Below are positions 28,341-36,689 of a stretch of DNA of 64,000 nt, piece after piece. The notes under the pieces are model-generated. The model saw only the letters and a list, made by a program, of their open reading frames with translations. It ran no database searches and was not told the DNA's origin. A program made the position numbers and the translations under genes. Origin of the DNA: Pseudarthrobacter equi (lineage in GTDB: Bacteria > Actinomycetota > Actinomycetes > Actinomycetales > Micrococcaceae); contig NZ_LT629779.1 in assembly GCF_900105535.1 (NCBI RefSeq), positions 868,001 to 932,000 of the forward strand, given 5' to 3'. The stretch's first letter is position 1, and each line of letters begins with the position of its first letter.

Positions 28341-28985
28341 TCAGTCCCGAAGGCTGCCCGGCTGCTGCGCTGTTGCAGTAGCCGGCACCGGCACATGGGC
28401 GGGCAGCGGACGCGCCGGTCGCGTGGACCTGATGGCGTCCTCCACCAGCGCCAGTGGCCGCCGCCAGGCGTCCGATCCGGGTTCCATCGTGTCCACCACG
28501 GAAATCAGCATGGCCAGGAGGCGGAACATGTCCGTCATGGAGACGTCCTGCCGCAGGCTGCCCTGGCCCTGCCCGCGGACCAGCAGGACACTGAGGGAAT
28601 CCATCAGGGAGCCCGTGATGCCGGTCAGGAGCTCGCGGCGCCCGGCCACGGCGCCGAGCAGGTTGGCGTCAGCGCTGGCGGCGTCCATCAGGGCTTCCAG
28701 CACCCGGAACAGCCCGTTGGCCGCATCAATGTCAGCCAGGGCGCCGTCAACCACGGGGTCCACCGAGATCCGCAACTGCCGGTTCAGTGCGGCCAGGACG
28801 AGTTCTTCCTTGTCGGCGAAATTCCGGAAAAGCGTGGCCGGTCCAACGCCGGCGGTGGAAGCGATGGTCTGCAGCGGAACGTCGGGTCCGAACTCCCGGA
28901 AGCACTGCCGCGCCGCGGTGATGATCTTGTCCACATTCCGCGCTGCGTCGGCGCGGAGGGGCTTGCGGGCGACTGCGAGGCTCAT
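28341..28985 (-). CDS. TetR-family transcriptional regulator
   Basis: Repressor of unknown target, 214 residues. The N-terminal HTH (about 18-63) is typical: IITAARQCFREFGPDVPLQTIASTAGVGPATLFRNFADKEEL, quoted only in part as VGPATLFRNFADKEEL. The C-terminal ligand-binding domain is diverged, with a Pro/Ala-rich tail. ATG at 28985 has TAACCT (complement of 28992-28997) 6 bases upstream and no ribosome-binding site, so leaderless. The divergent thiamine-binding gene 120 bp away is a possible target. Confidence 0.88.
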   Translation of the reverse strand: MSLAVARKPLRADAARNVDKIITAARQCFREFGPDVPLQTIASTAGVGPATLFRNFADKEELVLAALNRQLRISVDPVVDGALADIDAANGLFRVLEALMDAASADANLLGAVAGRRELLTGITGSLMDSLSVLLVRGQGQGSLRQDVSMTDMFRLLAMLISVVDTMEPGSDAWRRPLALVEDAIRSTRPARPLPAHVPVPATATAQQPGSLRD

Positions 28986-28991
28986 GCGAAA

Positions 28992-28997
28992 AGGTTA
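28992..28997 (-). promoter_or_regulatory. Leaderless -10 box, TAACCT
   Basis: Complement reads TAACCT, 6 bases before the TetR-gene ATG. Confidence 0.5.
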
Positions 28998-29093
28998 GCA
29001 ACGGAGTACTCACCCTTCACCGTTACTGAGGGGTAGGAGCTTATTGTGACGGCGGCCCTGCCGGGGCGGATTCTGCCCCGTGGCGTGCAGTGG

Positions 29094-29099
29094 CAGACT
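29094..29099 (+). promoter_or_regulatory. Leaderless -10 box, CAGACT
   Basis: CAGACT ends 6 bases before the ATG at 29106; no Shine-Dalgarno sequence is present. Weaker match to TANNNT than the other boxes. Confidence 0.4.
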
Positions 29100-29105
29100 T
29101 GCCCC

Positions 29106-29429
29106 ATGCTCCTTGCCTTTTCAGTCGCCCCGTCAGGTACTCCCGCGGGAGGTTCACGCCCCGGCGACGCCTCCGTGCACGACGCCGTTGCCGCCGCGGT
29201 CAAGATCGTCCGCGACTCAGGCCTGCCCAACAAAACCGATTCGATGTTCACCACCATCGAAGGCGAATGGGATGAGGTGTTCGACGTCGTCAAACGGGCC
29301 ACCGAAGCCGTGGGGCAGTACGGCAGCCGCGTTTCCCTGGTGATCAAGGCCGATATCAGGCCCGGCTATTCGGGCGAACTGACGGCCAAGGTGGACCGGC
29401 TCGAAGAGGCGCTCACGGACGGCTCCTGA
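29106..29429 (+). CDS. Thiamine-binding protein, MTH1187/YkoF-like family
   Basis: Small ferredoxin-fold protein of 107 residues that in this family binds thiamine or its pyrimidine. The core reads FSVAPSGTP, DASVHDAVAAAVKIVRDSGL, DSMFTTIEGEWDEVFDVVKRA, with the second part shortened here, and the end SRVSLVIKADIRPG. No transporter or kinase for thiamine is adjacent, so its role is unclear. ATG at 29106 likely translated from a leaderless mRNA. Confidence 0.82.
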   Translation: MLLAFSVAPSGTPAGGSRPGDASVHDAVAAAVKIVRDSGLPNKTDSMFTTIEGEWDEVFDVVKRATEAVGQYGSRVSLVIKADIRPGYSGELTAKVDRLEEALTDGS

Positions 29430-29513
29430 ACATCCCCTTACCGTCCCCTGCGCTGCGGGGGCAGTCGGTTTGCCGGCCGCCGGAAGCCTCTGGACCGGCT
29501 GATCACTGCGTGC

Positions 29514-29519
29514 CAAACT
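29514..29519 (+). promoter_or_regulatory. Leaderless -10 box, CAAACT
   Basis: CAAACT ends 6 bases before the ATG at 29526. No ribosome-binding site is present. Confidence 0.4.
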
Positions 29520-29525
29520 GTGCCC

Positions 29526-30203
29526 ATGTTCGAGCACAAGCCCCGGCCGGAATGGATCGCCACCGAAGAGTTCCTCTCGCGGGTGGTGGTCCACCCGGAC
29601 CCCGCGCTGGAGCAGGCCATCCGGTCCGCGGCCGACGCGGGCATGCCGGCCATTGAGGTGGCACCCAACGCGGGAAAGCTGCTGATGCTCCTGGTGCAGC
29701 TCTCCGGCGCCCGGCGCATCCTGGAAATCGGTACGCTTGCCGGCTTCAGCACCATCTGGATGGGCCGCGGACTGCCCGCCAACGGCACGCTGGTCACCTG
29801 CGAGTTCCTCCCCAAGCACGCCGAGGTGGCGTGGGCCAACATCGATTTCGCCGGCCTGGGCCAGAAGGTGGAAATCCGGCTGGGCCCGGCACTGGAGACG
29901 CTGGCTGCGCTGGAGGAAGAGGGCCGCGAGCCGTTCGACTTCATCTTCATTGACGCGGATAAGGAGAACAACAGCCGCTACCTGGACTGGGCCGTCCGGC
30001 TGGGCAGGCGCGGCGCCACCGTGGTGCTGGACAACACCATCTGGGAAGGTGCGGTCCTGGATCCGGCAATGGACCCCGTGAACGCCCCCGGCATTATCGA
30101 CGCCCTCACCCTGCTGGGGGAGCATCCCCGCCTGGACGCCACCGTCATCCAGACCGTGGGTTCCAAGGGCTGGGATGGTTTCGCCCTCGCCCGTATCACC
30201 TGA
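29526..30203 (+). CDS. O-methyltransferase, CCoAOMT-like family 3
   Basis: SAM- and metal-dependent O-methyltransferase, 225 residues. The SAM motif ARRILEIGTLAGFSTIWMGR, the acidic strand LVTCEFLPKHAEVA, and the metal/catalytic segment FDFIFIDADKENNSRYLDWA match the catechol/caffeoyl-CoA type. The Asp-Asn pair VVLDNTIWEG completes the metal site. Substrate unknown. GTG at 29520 is an alternative start two codons upstream; the leaderless -10 fits ATG 29526. Confidence 0.87.
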   Translation: MFEHKPRPEWIATEEFLSRVVVHPDPALEQAIRSAADAGMPAIEVAPNAGKLLMLLVQLSGARRILEIGTLAGFSTIWMGRGLPANGTLVTCEFLPKHAEVAWANIDFAGLGQKVEIRLGPALETLAALEEEGREPFDFIFIDADKENNSRYLDWAVRLGRRGATVVLDNTIWEGAVLDPAMDPVNAPGIIDALTLLGEHPRLDATVIQTVGSKGWDGFALARIT

Positions 30204-30237
30204 CAACGCCCTCAAACGCCCACCGGATCTCCATTGA

Positions 30238-30253
30238 TAAGTATGCTTAGAAT
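30238..30253 (+). promoter_or_regulatory. TAAG-N4-CTTA promoter box of dps
   Basis: TAAGTATGCTTA (30238-30249) runs into the -10 TAGAAT (30248-30253), leaving a leader of about 42 bases. The palindrome would place a dimeric regulator directly on the -10. Confidence 0.6.
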
Positions 30254-30301
30254 AAGTGTTCGGCTGGCGGGCAGCCGGACAGGCCGCAATGGAGGAAAAC
30301 G

Positions 30302-30781
30302 ATGAAGGCATCACCCACCCTTGCCAGCAACCTGCAGATGGTCCTCACGGACCTGATTGAACTGCACCTGCAGGGAAAGCAGGCCCACTGGAACCTCGTG
30401 GGCACCAACTTCCGGGACCTGCACCTGCAGCTGGATGAAATCGTCTCGGCGGCACGGCTGTTCGCCGATGAGGTGGCCGAGCGCATGCGGGCCCTTCACG
30501 CCCTGCCGGACGGCCGCAGCAGCACGGTCACAGCGGACAACCGCCTGGCTGAATTCCCCGCGGGCCTCACGTCCACGAAGGACACCGTCAAGCTCATCAC
30601 CGCCCGGCTGGAGCGGACCGTGAAAACCATTCGCGATGTCCACGACGACGTCGACGACGAGGACCCCACCAGCGCAGACCTGCTGCACAAGATCATCGAA
30701 CGGCTGGAGCAGTTGGCCTGGATGGTCAACGCCGAAACCATGGCGCCTACCGCCGCAGTGACCGAGCCGGCCAGCAAGTAG
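30302..30781 (+). CDS. dps: Dps-family ferritin-like DNA-protection protein
   Basis: Forms a 12-mer that oxidises and stores iron and can shield DNA in stress. The 159-residue four-helix protein has the ferroxidase ligands at the dimer interface: His in KQAHWNLVG, and Asp/Glu in LQLDEIVSAARLFADEVAERM. Both ends are short. GGAGG sits 5 bases before the ATG. The shared stress-type promoter box precedes it, and the acyl-CoA-dehydrogenase-like gene begins immediately after its stop, so dps heads that transcript. Confidence 0.93.
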   Translation: MKASPTLASNLQMVLTDLIELHLQGKQAHWNLVGTNFRDLHLQLDEIVSAARLFADEVAERMRALHALPDGRSSTVTADNRLAEFPAGLTSTKDTVKLITARLERTVKTIRDVHDDVDDEDPTSADLLHKIIERLEQLAWMVNAETMAPTAAVTEPASK

Positions 30782-31903
30782 GTGGCGGTGGGGGACAGCC
30801 CGGACAACGGTCGGGGCGCACTGCAAGGAAAACCGGAAAACGGCGGCAGCCCCGTCCGGCCCGTGCTTCTCAGTTCAACGGTGGAAGAGCTCGCGCGGTT
30901 TGCCCCCGGTCTTTCGGCTGTGGGCGGCGCAGCAGGGGATGTCCCGGCGCTGCTTCAGCTCGCCGTCGCGGCTGGACGCTCCTGGCCGTTGCCGGGCGAA
31001 GGCCGGACCGCACAGCTGTGGGAGCTCCTCGCTTCCGTGGCCGCCGTCGACGTCGCTGCCGCCCGGGTCTTCGAACCGCACCTCGACGCCGTGGCAATCC
31101 TGAAGCAGGCAGCGGCAGCGGCAGACGCGGGCGAAGGCTCCTGGGGTGTTTTCGCAGCCGAGGGCCCGGGGCTCCGCCTCCGGGCCACAGCCGACGGCGC
31201 CGGGTACGTCCTGAACGGGTCAAAGCCCTGGTGCTCCCTGGCCGGCCGGCTGGACCATGCGGTCATCACCGCGCACACGGACGACGGCGGCCGGGCAGCG
31301 TTCGCCGTTGACCTCCGCCACGCCGGGGTAACGGCTGAGGAGCCGGAATGGATTGCACGGGGACTTCGCGAGATTCCCAGCGGTACGGTGCACTTCGACA
31401 AGGTACCCGCTGCGGCTGTGGGCGGCATCGGCTGGTACCACAGCCGTCCCGGCTTCGCGTGGGGCGGGATGGGGGTTGCCGCCTGCTGGCTCGGGGGAGC
31501 GGTGGGCGTTGCCCGCGATTTCCGGGACGGCCTGCGGAAAGGCGCCGAATCGGGCCGCGAGCCGGACCAGCTGGCGCTTGCTGCCCTGGGCGAAACGGAC
31601 CGGATCCTCGTTTCGGCACTGCAGTACCTGGCCAAGGCCGCCGAGCGCGTGGACGCCGTTGGAACCGCGGCCGGGAGCAGCAGCGACTGGAGCGAAGCGC
31701 AGCGTGTCCGCGGAACTGTTGCCTCCGCCGTCGACCACGTCCTCCAGCTGGTGACGGCCAACCGCGGCCCCGGGCCACTGGCGTTCGACGCCGCGTACGC
31801 CAAGCGGGTGGCTGACCTTGCCCTCTATGTCAGGCAGCACCACGGGCGCCGGGACGACGCCCAGTTGGGTGCACTGACCCTCAAGGGTGACTGCCCATGG
31901 TGA
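30782..31903 (+). CDS. Acyl-CoA dehydrogenase-like flavoprotein
   Basis: 373 residues resembling the acyl-CoA dehydrogenase fold, including the middle-domain segment ADGAGYVLNGSKPWCSLAGRLDHAVI and the C-terminal helical bundle (RGTVASAVDHVLQLVTANRG). The classical catalytic Glu cannot be located by eye, so the reaction is unknown. The first possible start (GTG 30782) touches the dps stop; GTG 30788 is another choice, so the exact start is uncertain. The end overlaps the next gene by 7 bp. It belongs to a conserved-looking trio with a deacetylase/methyltransferase fusion and a glycosyltransferase. Confidence 0.75.
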   Translation: MAVGDSPDNGRGALQGKPENGGSPVRPVLLSSTVEELARFAPGLSAVGGAAGDVPALLQLAVAAGRSWPLPGEGRTAQLWELLASVAAVDVAAARVFEPHLDAVAILKQAAAAADAGEGSWGVFAAEGPGLRLRATADGAGYVLNGSKPWCSLAGRLDHAVITAHTDDGGRAAFAVDLRHAGVTAEEPEWIARGLREIPSGTVHFDKVPAAAVGGIGWYHSRPGFAWGGMGVAACWLGGAVGVARDFRDGLRKGAESGREPDQLALAALGETDRILVSALQYLAKAAERVDAVGTAAGSSSDWSEAQRVRGTVASAVDHVLQLVTANRGPGPLAFDAAYAKRVADLALYVRQHHGRRDDAQLGALTLKGDCPW

Positions 31904-33291
31904 CCTTCTCCCACGCGGACCTGGGCACCGCCGAATCGTCATGGATGGCGGCCGGATTGTCCGCCGCCCCTGAGCTGCCCCTGGACAGCGGCGAGCTGGC
32001 GGCTCTGGGCTTTGTGGTCCTCGCGGCCCACCCCGACGACGAAACCCTTGGTGCAGGAGGGCTGGCAGCAAGCCTGCGCGAGCTGGGGGCGGCCGTGGAA
32101 GTGCTGCTCTGCACGGCAGGCGAGGGCTCCCACCCGGAATCCGTAACGCACACGCCCGAACGCCTCGCCGCGGCCCGGCTGGAAGAGTTTGGGGCAGCCC
32201 TCACGGCGTTGGGGCTGGAGGGCCGCTGGCGCTTCCTCGGCTTGCCGGACCGCGGACTTGGCCTGCACGCGGACGTCATCGCTGATGCGGTCCGGCAGGC
32301 CGCAGCCAGGCTCGCCGGTACTTTCGGGGAACGCCGGGACGTGGTGGTCGTGGCACCGTACCGCGCCGACGGCCACGCCGATCACGACGCCCTGGGTGCA
32401 GTGGCGGCGGACGTTGCTGCGGAGGGCGGCCACGGCCTGCTCGAATACCCCATCTGGTACTGGCACTGGGCCGGCCCGGACCATTCGGACTGGCGTGACT
32501 GGATGAGGTTCCACCTTGACCCGTCCGCGCGGGACGCCAAGGACCGCGCCATGGCCGCCCACGCCACGCAGGTCCTGCCGCTGTCGCCTGCCGCGGGTGA
32601 CGAAGCGCTGCTCAGCGAGGGCTTCCTGAGGCACTTCGCCAGGGGGTTCGAGATGTTTGCCTGGACGCCGCCGCGGAAGCCGGGGGACCCCGTGCACAGC
32701 AGCGGCGAGGCCACGGAAATCTTCGACGCCGTGCACCAGCGCACCGAGGACCCCTGGAACTACAGTTCCAGCTGGTACGAACAGCGCAAGCGTGCCCTGA
32801 CGCTGGCAGCCTTGCCTGAGGCCTCCTACGGGGCAGGACTGGAAATCGGCTGCTCCATCGGCACCCTGACGGCGGACCTGGCACCCCGGTGCCGGAGCCT
32901 GCTTGCGGTGGACGCGAGCGGGGTGGCCGTGGAACACGCGAGGCACCGGCTGGCGGGGGCACACCACGTCACCGTGGAGCAGGCCGTGCTTCCGGAAGCC
33001 TGGCCGGAGGGCTCCTTCGACCTCATCGTGGTGTCCGAGGTGGGCTACTACCTTGCCCGCGATGAGCTTGCCAACCTGTGGGATCGGGTGGAGGCTGCCA
33101 TGCAGCCCGGCGGGACGCTGGTGCTCTGCCATTGGAGGCACCCGGTGGCGGGCTGGGAGCTTGATGGCGAATCCGTCCACGCCCTCGCCAGGGAGCGGTT
33201 GAGCTGGCGCCAGGCAGGGATGTACCGGGAACGGGATTTCCTCCTGGAGGTCCTCGTGGCTCCCATTCCGGCCAGGACGGCCCCGGAATGA
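31897..33291 (+). CDS. PIG-L deacetylase fused to a SAM methyltransferase
   Basis: 464 residues with two domains. The first (about 35-255) is a zinc-dependent N-acetyl-sugar deacetylase of the PIG-L/MshB type: AAHPDDE at 44-49 gives zinc ligands and catalytic Asp, and GHADHDALG supplies the third-ligand region. The second (about 280-455) is a class I methyltransferase: GAGLEIGCSIGTLTADLA is motif I near residue 312, followed by VDASGVAVEHAR and FDLIVVSEVGYYL. The fusion suggests sequential deacetylation and methylation of a sugar conjugate. ATGA overlap with the following glycosyltransferase. Confidence 0.88.
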   Translation: MVTFSHADLGTAESSWMAAGLSAAPELPLDSGELAALGFVVLAAHPDDETLGAGGLAASLRELGAAVEVLLCTAGEGSHPESVTHTPERLAAARLEEFGAALTALGLEGRWRFLGLPDRGLGLHADVIADAVRQAAARLAGTFGERRDVVVVAPYRADGHADHDALGAVAADVAAEGGHGLLEYPIWYWHWAGPDHSDWRDWMRFHLDPSARDAKDRAMAAHATQVLPLSPAAGDEALLSEGFLRHFARGFEMFAWTPPRKPGDPVHSSGEATEIFDAVHQRTEDPWNYSSSWYEQRKRALTLAALPEASYGAGLEIGCSIGTLTADLAPRCRSLLAVDASGVAVEHARHRLAGAHHVTVEQAVLPEAWPEGSFDLIVVSEVGYYLARDELANLWDRVEAAMQPGGTLVLCHWRHPVAGWELDGESVHALARERLSWRQAGMYRERDFLLEVLVAPIPARTAPE

Positions 33292-34040
33292 CAGCTCCAA
33301 CCGGCCAGCGCGTCAGCCATCTTGGCGTGGTGGTCCCCGCCCACAACGAAGAGCGGCACTTGGGTGACGCACTTGAGGCTGCCCGCACCGCCGTCGGCGA
33401 CCTCCAGGTGCAGCGCCCCGGACTGGGCGTCCGCGTGCTGGTGGTCCTGGACGCCTGCACCGACCTGTCAGCGTCCGTGGCTGGCCGGTTCGCTGCGGCA
33501 GATCCCCGGTTCAACGTCCTGGCAGCTGATTTCCGAAGCGTTGGGCGGAGCAGGCGGGAAGGGAACAGGGCGGTCCTGGCCGAAGCCGGTGCCCTGGGTG
33601 TTCCCGCAGGGGAAATCTGGATTGCCAACACCGATGCCGATTCCCGCGTTCCTGCGCACTGGCTCACCCGGCAACTGGAACTGGCTGATGCCGGCGCCGA
33701 CGCTGTGCTGGGCTCCGTGGAACCGGACTCTGACGGCATGGACACGGGGCTGCTGCAGCGATGGCATGCACGCCACCGTCTGCAGGACAACCACCACCAT
33801 GTCTACGGCGCCAACCTCGGTGTCCGTGCATCCGCCTACCTGGCAGCCGGTGGATTTCCCGCCGCAGAATCCGGGGAGGACAGGAGCCTTGTCAGGAAGC
33901 TGCGCAGCGGAGGCGCGGTGATCGCCGCTACCGACAGCAACCGCGTCATCACCTCCGGCAGGTTGGAGGCGCGTGCTCCCCGAGGGTTCGCCGGCTACCT
34001 CCTTGCCCTTGCCCTTGACCCGCGCGGCGCAGAGGGCTGA
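33288..34040 (+). CDS. Family 2 glycosyltransferase
   Basis: Inverting GT-A enzyme of 250 residues, without membrane segments. The N-terminal LGVVVPAHNEERHLGDALEAA is the nucleotide-sugar entry; NTDADSRVPAHW near residue 115 is the DXD metal motif. The acceptor region includes HHHVYGANLGVRASAYLAAGGF and the acidic ESGEDRSLVRKL, typical of the catalytic base. Coupled by ATGA to the deacetylase/methyltransferase. The trio would make or modify a glycosylated metabolite of unknown identity. Confidence 0.85.
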   Translation: MTAPTGQRVSHLGVVVPAHNEERHLGDALEAARTAVGDLQVQRPGLGVRVLVVLDACTDLSASVAGRFAAADPRFNVLAADFRSVGRSRREGNRAVLAEAGALGVPAGEIWIANTDADSRVPAHWLTRQLELADAGADAVLGSVEPDSDGMDTGLLQRWHARHRLQDNHHHVYGANLGVRASAYLAAGGFPAAESGEDRSLVRKLRSGGAVIAATDSNRVITSGRLEARAPRGFAGYLLALALDPRGAEG

Positions 34041-34058
34041 GCGGAGGAGCTGAGGAGA

Positions 34059-34096
34059 CACGAAAGGGCTGCCACGGAAAGCCGTGGCAGCCCTTT
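34059..34096. terminator. Perfect bidirectional terminator
   Basis: A 17-bp perfect stem, CGAAAGGGCTGCCACGG (34059-34075) with its complement at 34080-34096, and a 4-base AAAG loop, lies between the convergent glycosyltransferase and the 34107-34364 gene. It can stop both transcripts. Confidence 0.9.
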
Positions 34097-34106
34097 CGGT
34101 TAGCGC

Positions 34107-34364
34107 TCAGACCAGGTCGGGTGCGCTGGCAATAATGTAGTCAGCTGCCGCGGGGCCGGTCATGGAGAGGTTGTTGCTGTCGGGATCGATGCCCTTCACT
34201 TTCAGGGCTCCCCACAGGTCTTCAGGCGCTTGGAGCTGGACCTTGTTGATCAGGCACCAGCTGGTGTACAGGCCGTAGAGTTCGTCGCGGCCGAGGCCCA
34301 GGCCGGGCTCCTTTGCCGGAACAACTGCGTCCGCAAGAAAATCTTCAAAATGGTTGGCAGGCAT
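34107..34364 (-). CDS. Small conserved hypothetical protein
   Basis: 85 residues, soluble. ELYGLYTSWCLINKVQLQ and LWGALKVKGIDPDSNNLSM vaguely recall the winged-helix tail of phage and plasmid primases, but similarity by eye is too weak for a name. ATG at 34364 lacks a clear ribosome-binding site. A CTTACCTT sequence at 34435-34442 (minus strand) may be a diverged relative of the CTTA-type promoters. The gap 34365-34689 otherwise shows nothing. Confidence 0.6.
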   Translation of the reverse strand: MPANHFEDFLADAVVPAKEPGLGLGRDELYGLYTSWCLINKVQLQAPEDLWGALKVKGIDPDSNNLSMTGPAAADYIIASAPDLV

Positions 34365-34689
34365 ATCCGCTCACAAGGTTTGACCGTGATTTCCGCCGTG
34401 TCTGCTTCAGCGGCCCTGCCATCAGTTGGCCGGCAAGGTAAGTAAACATGAAGGTATTTCAGCACGGGCAGTTTGTCCAGTTATGCGAGCCTTGCCCGCC
34501 ACGGCATATGGCCAGGTCACGTGGGGATCCGCCCGGGCGGAATCCGTCCAGGGGGCCGACGGCGACTGGGGGGACTGGCCTCGGTCTCAGAAGAGGCCAT
34601 CTCACCGCCGGCCCCGCCTAACCCCGGGCTTCACGCACCCGGGAACTCTTCAGGACCTGACTAATCTTCCACCAATTCGGGGGTCCTGC

Positions 34690-35898
34690 CTAGTGCCTTT
34701 GGTGTCCCCGGTCATCGTCTTCCGGCGTGCCGTGCGTGGCGCGGTCGCGGACCTTGTCCCGGACCCGTTCCCGGTGCGGTTCAGTGGGCGCGTTTTCCAC
34801 GGCGCCGGTGCCCTCTGCGTCGCCGTTGTCCCCGTTTTCCGCGGCATATTTCTCACGCAGTTCGCGGCCATGCTTGATGTCTTCTTCTTCCTGGGCCTGC
34901 AGTTTTTCGCTCTTCTTGGTGTCGCGCGGCGGCAGCTGGATGGTTTCCTCTGCCTTGATGCCGGCCTGGAGCTGGCGGCCGCGTTCTGTCTCGGCGTCGA
35001 ACTCGGCTCCAAAGAGCAGCGACATGTTCAGGATCCAGAGCCACAGCAGCATGACGATCACGCCGCCCAGGGCGCCATAGGTCTTGTTGTAGTTGCCGAA
35101 GTTCCCCACGTAGAAGCCAAATCCCAGGGAGGCCAGCAGGAAAACGACCAGGGCGATGCCCGACCCCATGCTCATCCACTTGAACTTGGGCTGCTTGACG
35201 TTGGGTGTGGCGTAGTAAAGGACGGCGATGATGACGATGATCAGTGCCACCATCACGGGCCATTTGGCGATGTTCCAGACGGCAAGGAAAACCCCGCTGA
35301 GCCCGATAAAGCCGCCCACGGCCTCTGCCACCGGGCCGCTCAGGACCAGCATGCCGGCGAGGATGGCGATGATGGCAATCGCGAGCACGGTCACGGCCAG
35401 CATGGTTCCGCGCAGCTTAACGAACGGGCGTCCCTCGTCCACCTCGTACACGCGGTTCATGGCACGGCCGAAAGCACCCACGTACCCTGAAGCCGACCAG
35501 AGCGCGGTGGCCAGGCCGATGACCAGGGTGAATCCGGCCGCCGGGGCGTTGGCCAGGTCTTTCACAACGCCGCCGATGGTGTCCACGGTCTCGCCCGGGA
35601 CGAACCCGCTGACGATCTGCAGGAGCGCGTCCGTGGTCTTCTGCGGATCGCCGAACAGCCCGATCAGGGATACCAGGGCCAGGATGGCCGGGAACAATGA
35701 CAGGACCGCGTAGTAGGTCAGGGAAGCAGCGAGGTCGGGGCACTGGTCCTTGCTGAACTCGCGCAGTGTCTTCTTGGCGATGTATTTCCAGTTCGGCTTG
35801 TCCAGCTCCTTGGGGCTGTCCGGCTTCCTGGAGTCGTTTGGATCCGGCGCCTGCCCCGCCTTCGCGGTACTGGTTTCGGATGCGTCATGAGTTGCCAT
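34690..35898 (-). CDS. YihY/BrkB-family membrane protein
   Basis: Inner-membrane protein of unknown function (once called ribonuclease BN), 402 residues. The family core with six membrane helices occupies about 40-300: LAASLTYYAVLSLFPAILAL, a GYVGAFGRAMNRVYEVDEGR loop, and YGALGGVIVMLLWLWILNMS. A charged, probably disordered C-terminal tail of about 90 residues (DIKHGRELREKYAAENGDN) is longer than usual. It neighbours stress-type genes on the same strand but has its own 110-bp gap. Confidence 0.9.
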   Translation of the reverse strand: MATHDASETSTAKAGQAPDPNDSRKPDSPKELDKPNWKYIAKKTLREFSKDQCPDLAASLTYYAVLSLFPAILALVSLIGLFGDPQKTTDALLQIVSGFVPGETVDTIGGVVKDLANAPAAGFTLVIGLATALWSASGYVGAFGRAMNRVYEVDEGRPFVKLRGTMLAVTVLAIAIIAILAGMLVLSGPVAEAVGGFIGLSGVFLAVWNIAKWPVMVALIIVIIAVLYYATPNVKQPKFKWMSMGSGIALVVFLLASLGFGFYVGNFGNYNKTYGALGGVIVMLLWLWILNMSLLFGAEFDAETERGRQLQAGIKAEETIQLPPRDTKKSEKLQAQEEEDIKHGRELREKYAAENGDNGDAEGTGAVENAPTEPHRERVRDKVRDRATHGTPEDDDRGHQRH

Positions 35899-35930
35899 GG
35901 GGGTGTCCTCTCGGTCAGGGGGCCAACCAG

Positions 35931-35966
35931 ACAGGCCGGCTCCGCGGGTGGGCGGGGCCGGCCTGT
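35931..35966 (-). terminator. Hairpin downstream of the DUF3618 cassette
   Basis: ACAGGCCGGCTCCGC (35931-35945) pairs with GCGGGGCCGGCCTGT (35952-35966) with one G-U-type mismatch and a 6-base loop. It separates the cassette from the YihY gene. Confidence 0.55.
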
Positions 35967-36014
35967 CGTGTTAATGCAGTTGCCTACGGAATGACGTGCA
36001 GTTGCCGCGCCTGC

Positions 36015-36689
36015 CTAGGTGTTTTGGATTGTGTCTTTGGCGTTGGAGGCGCGGTCTTTGACGTCGGTGGCGGCGTCTTGGCCGTCGGTTTTGACGTGTT
36101 CGATGCCGTCGGTGGCAGTGGTTTTGACGTTGTCCATGGCCTGTTGGGCTGGTTCTTTGAGGTCCTGGACCATGCCTTTGGCGGCGTCGGTGAGTTCGGT
36201 GGTGAGGGGTTCGGCGGCGGTTTTGAGCTGGTCTGCTGCCTGGCGTTCCTTCTCGCTGGCGGGGATCAGCGAGGAGACCAGCATTCCTGCGCCGAAGGCG
36301 ATGAGGCCGGCGGCGAGGGGGTTACCCTGGGTTTTGGCTTTCACCCGGTCCGGTGCTGCGGCGACGGTGTGGCCGGCGTCGGAGAGGGTGGAGGCGACGT
36401 TGTCCTTGGCGTCGTGGAGGGTGTCGCCGGTGCTGTGCAGGGCGTTGGTGGTGTGCCCGGCCCCGGAGTGTGCGGCATCCTGGACTCGGGTGCCCGTGTG
36501 GTCTGCTGCTCCCATGATTTTCTCCTTGACCCCTGATACCGCGTCTTTGACTGTTTCCTGGACGCGGTCCGCTTGGCGGTGGACGATGTTGGACGGAGTG
36601 ACCTTGTCCGCGACGGCGTCGACGTTGGTGCCGAGGCGTGTGCGGGTGGCTTCGATATCTGCTCGGATTGCGTCGGGGTTTTCGCTCAT
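36015..36689 (-). CDS. DUF3618 stress-type protein
   Basis: Envelope-associated protein of 224 residues. The N-terminal DUF3618 block reads IRADIEATRTRLGTNVDAVA and DKVTPSNIVHRQADRVQETV. Many Ala/Asp/Lys-rich amphipathic helices follow, with one hydrophobic segment near 125-140 (PLAAGLIAFGAGMLVSSLIP) and a LEA-like tail (DGIEHVKTDGQDAATDVKDR). The ATG overlaps the holin-family stop (ATGA). Codons are skewed to C- and A-ending forms, like lipA. Function is unknown; such cassettes are often stress induced. Confidence 0.85.
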   Translation of the reverse strand: MSENPDAIRADIEATRTRLGTNVDAVADKVTPSNIVHRQADRVQETVKDAVSGVKEKIMGAADHTGTRVQDAAHSGAGHTTNALHSTGDTLHDAKDNVASTLSDAGHTVAAAPDRVKAKTQGNPLAAGLIAFGAGMLVSSLIPASEKERQAADQLKTAAEPLTTELTDAAKGMVQDLKEPAQQAMDNVKTTATDGIEHVKTDGQDAATDVKDRASNAKDTIQNT

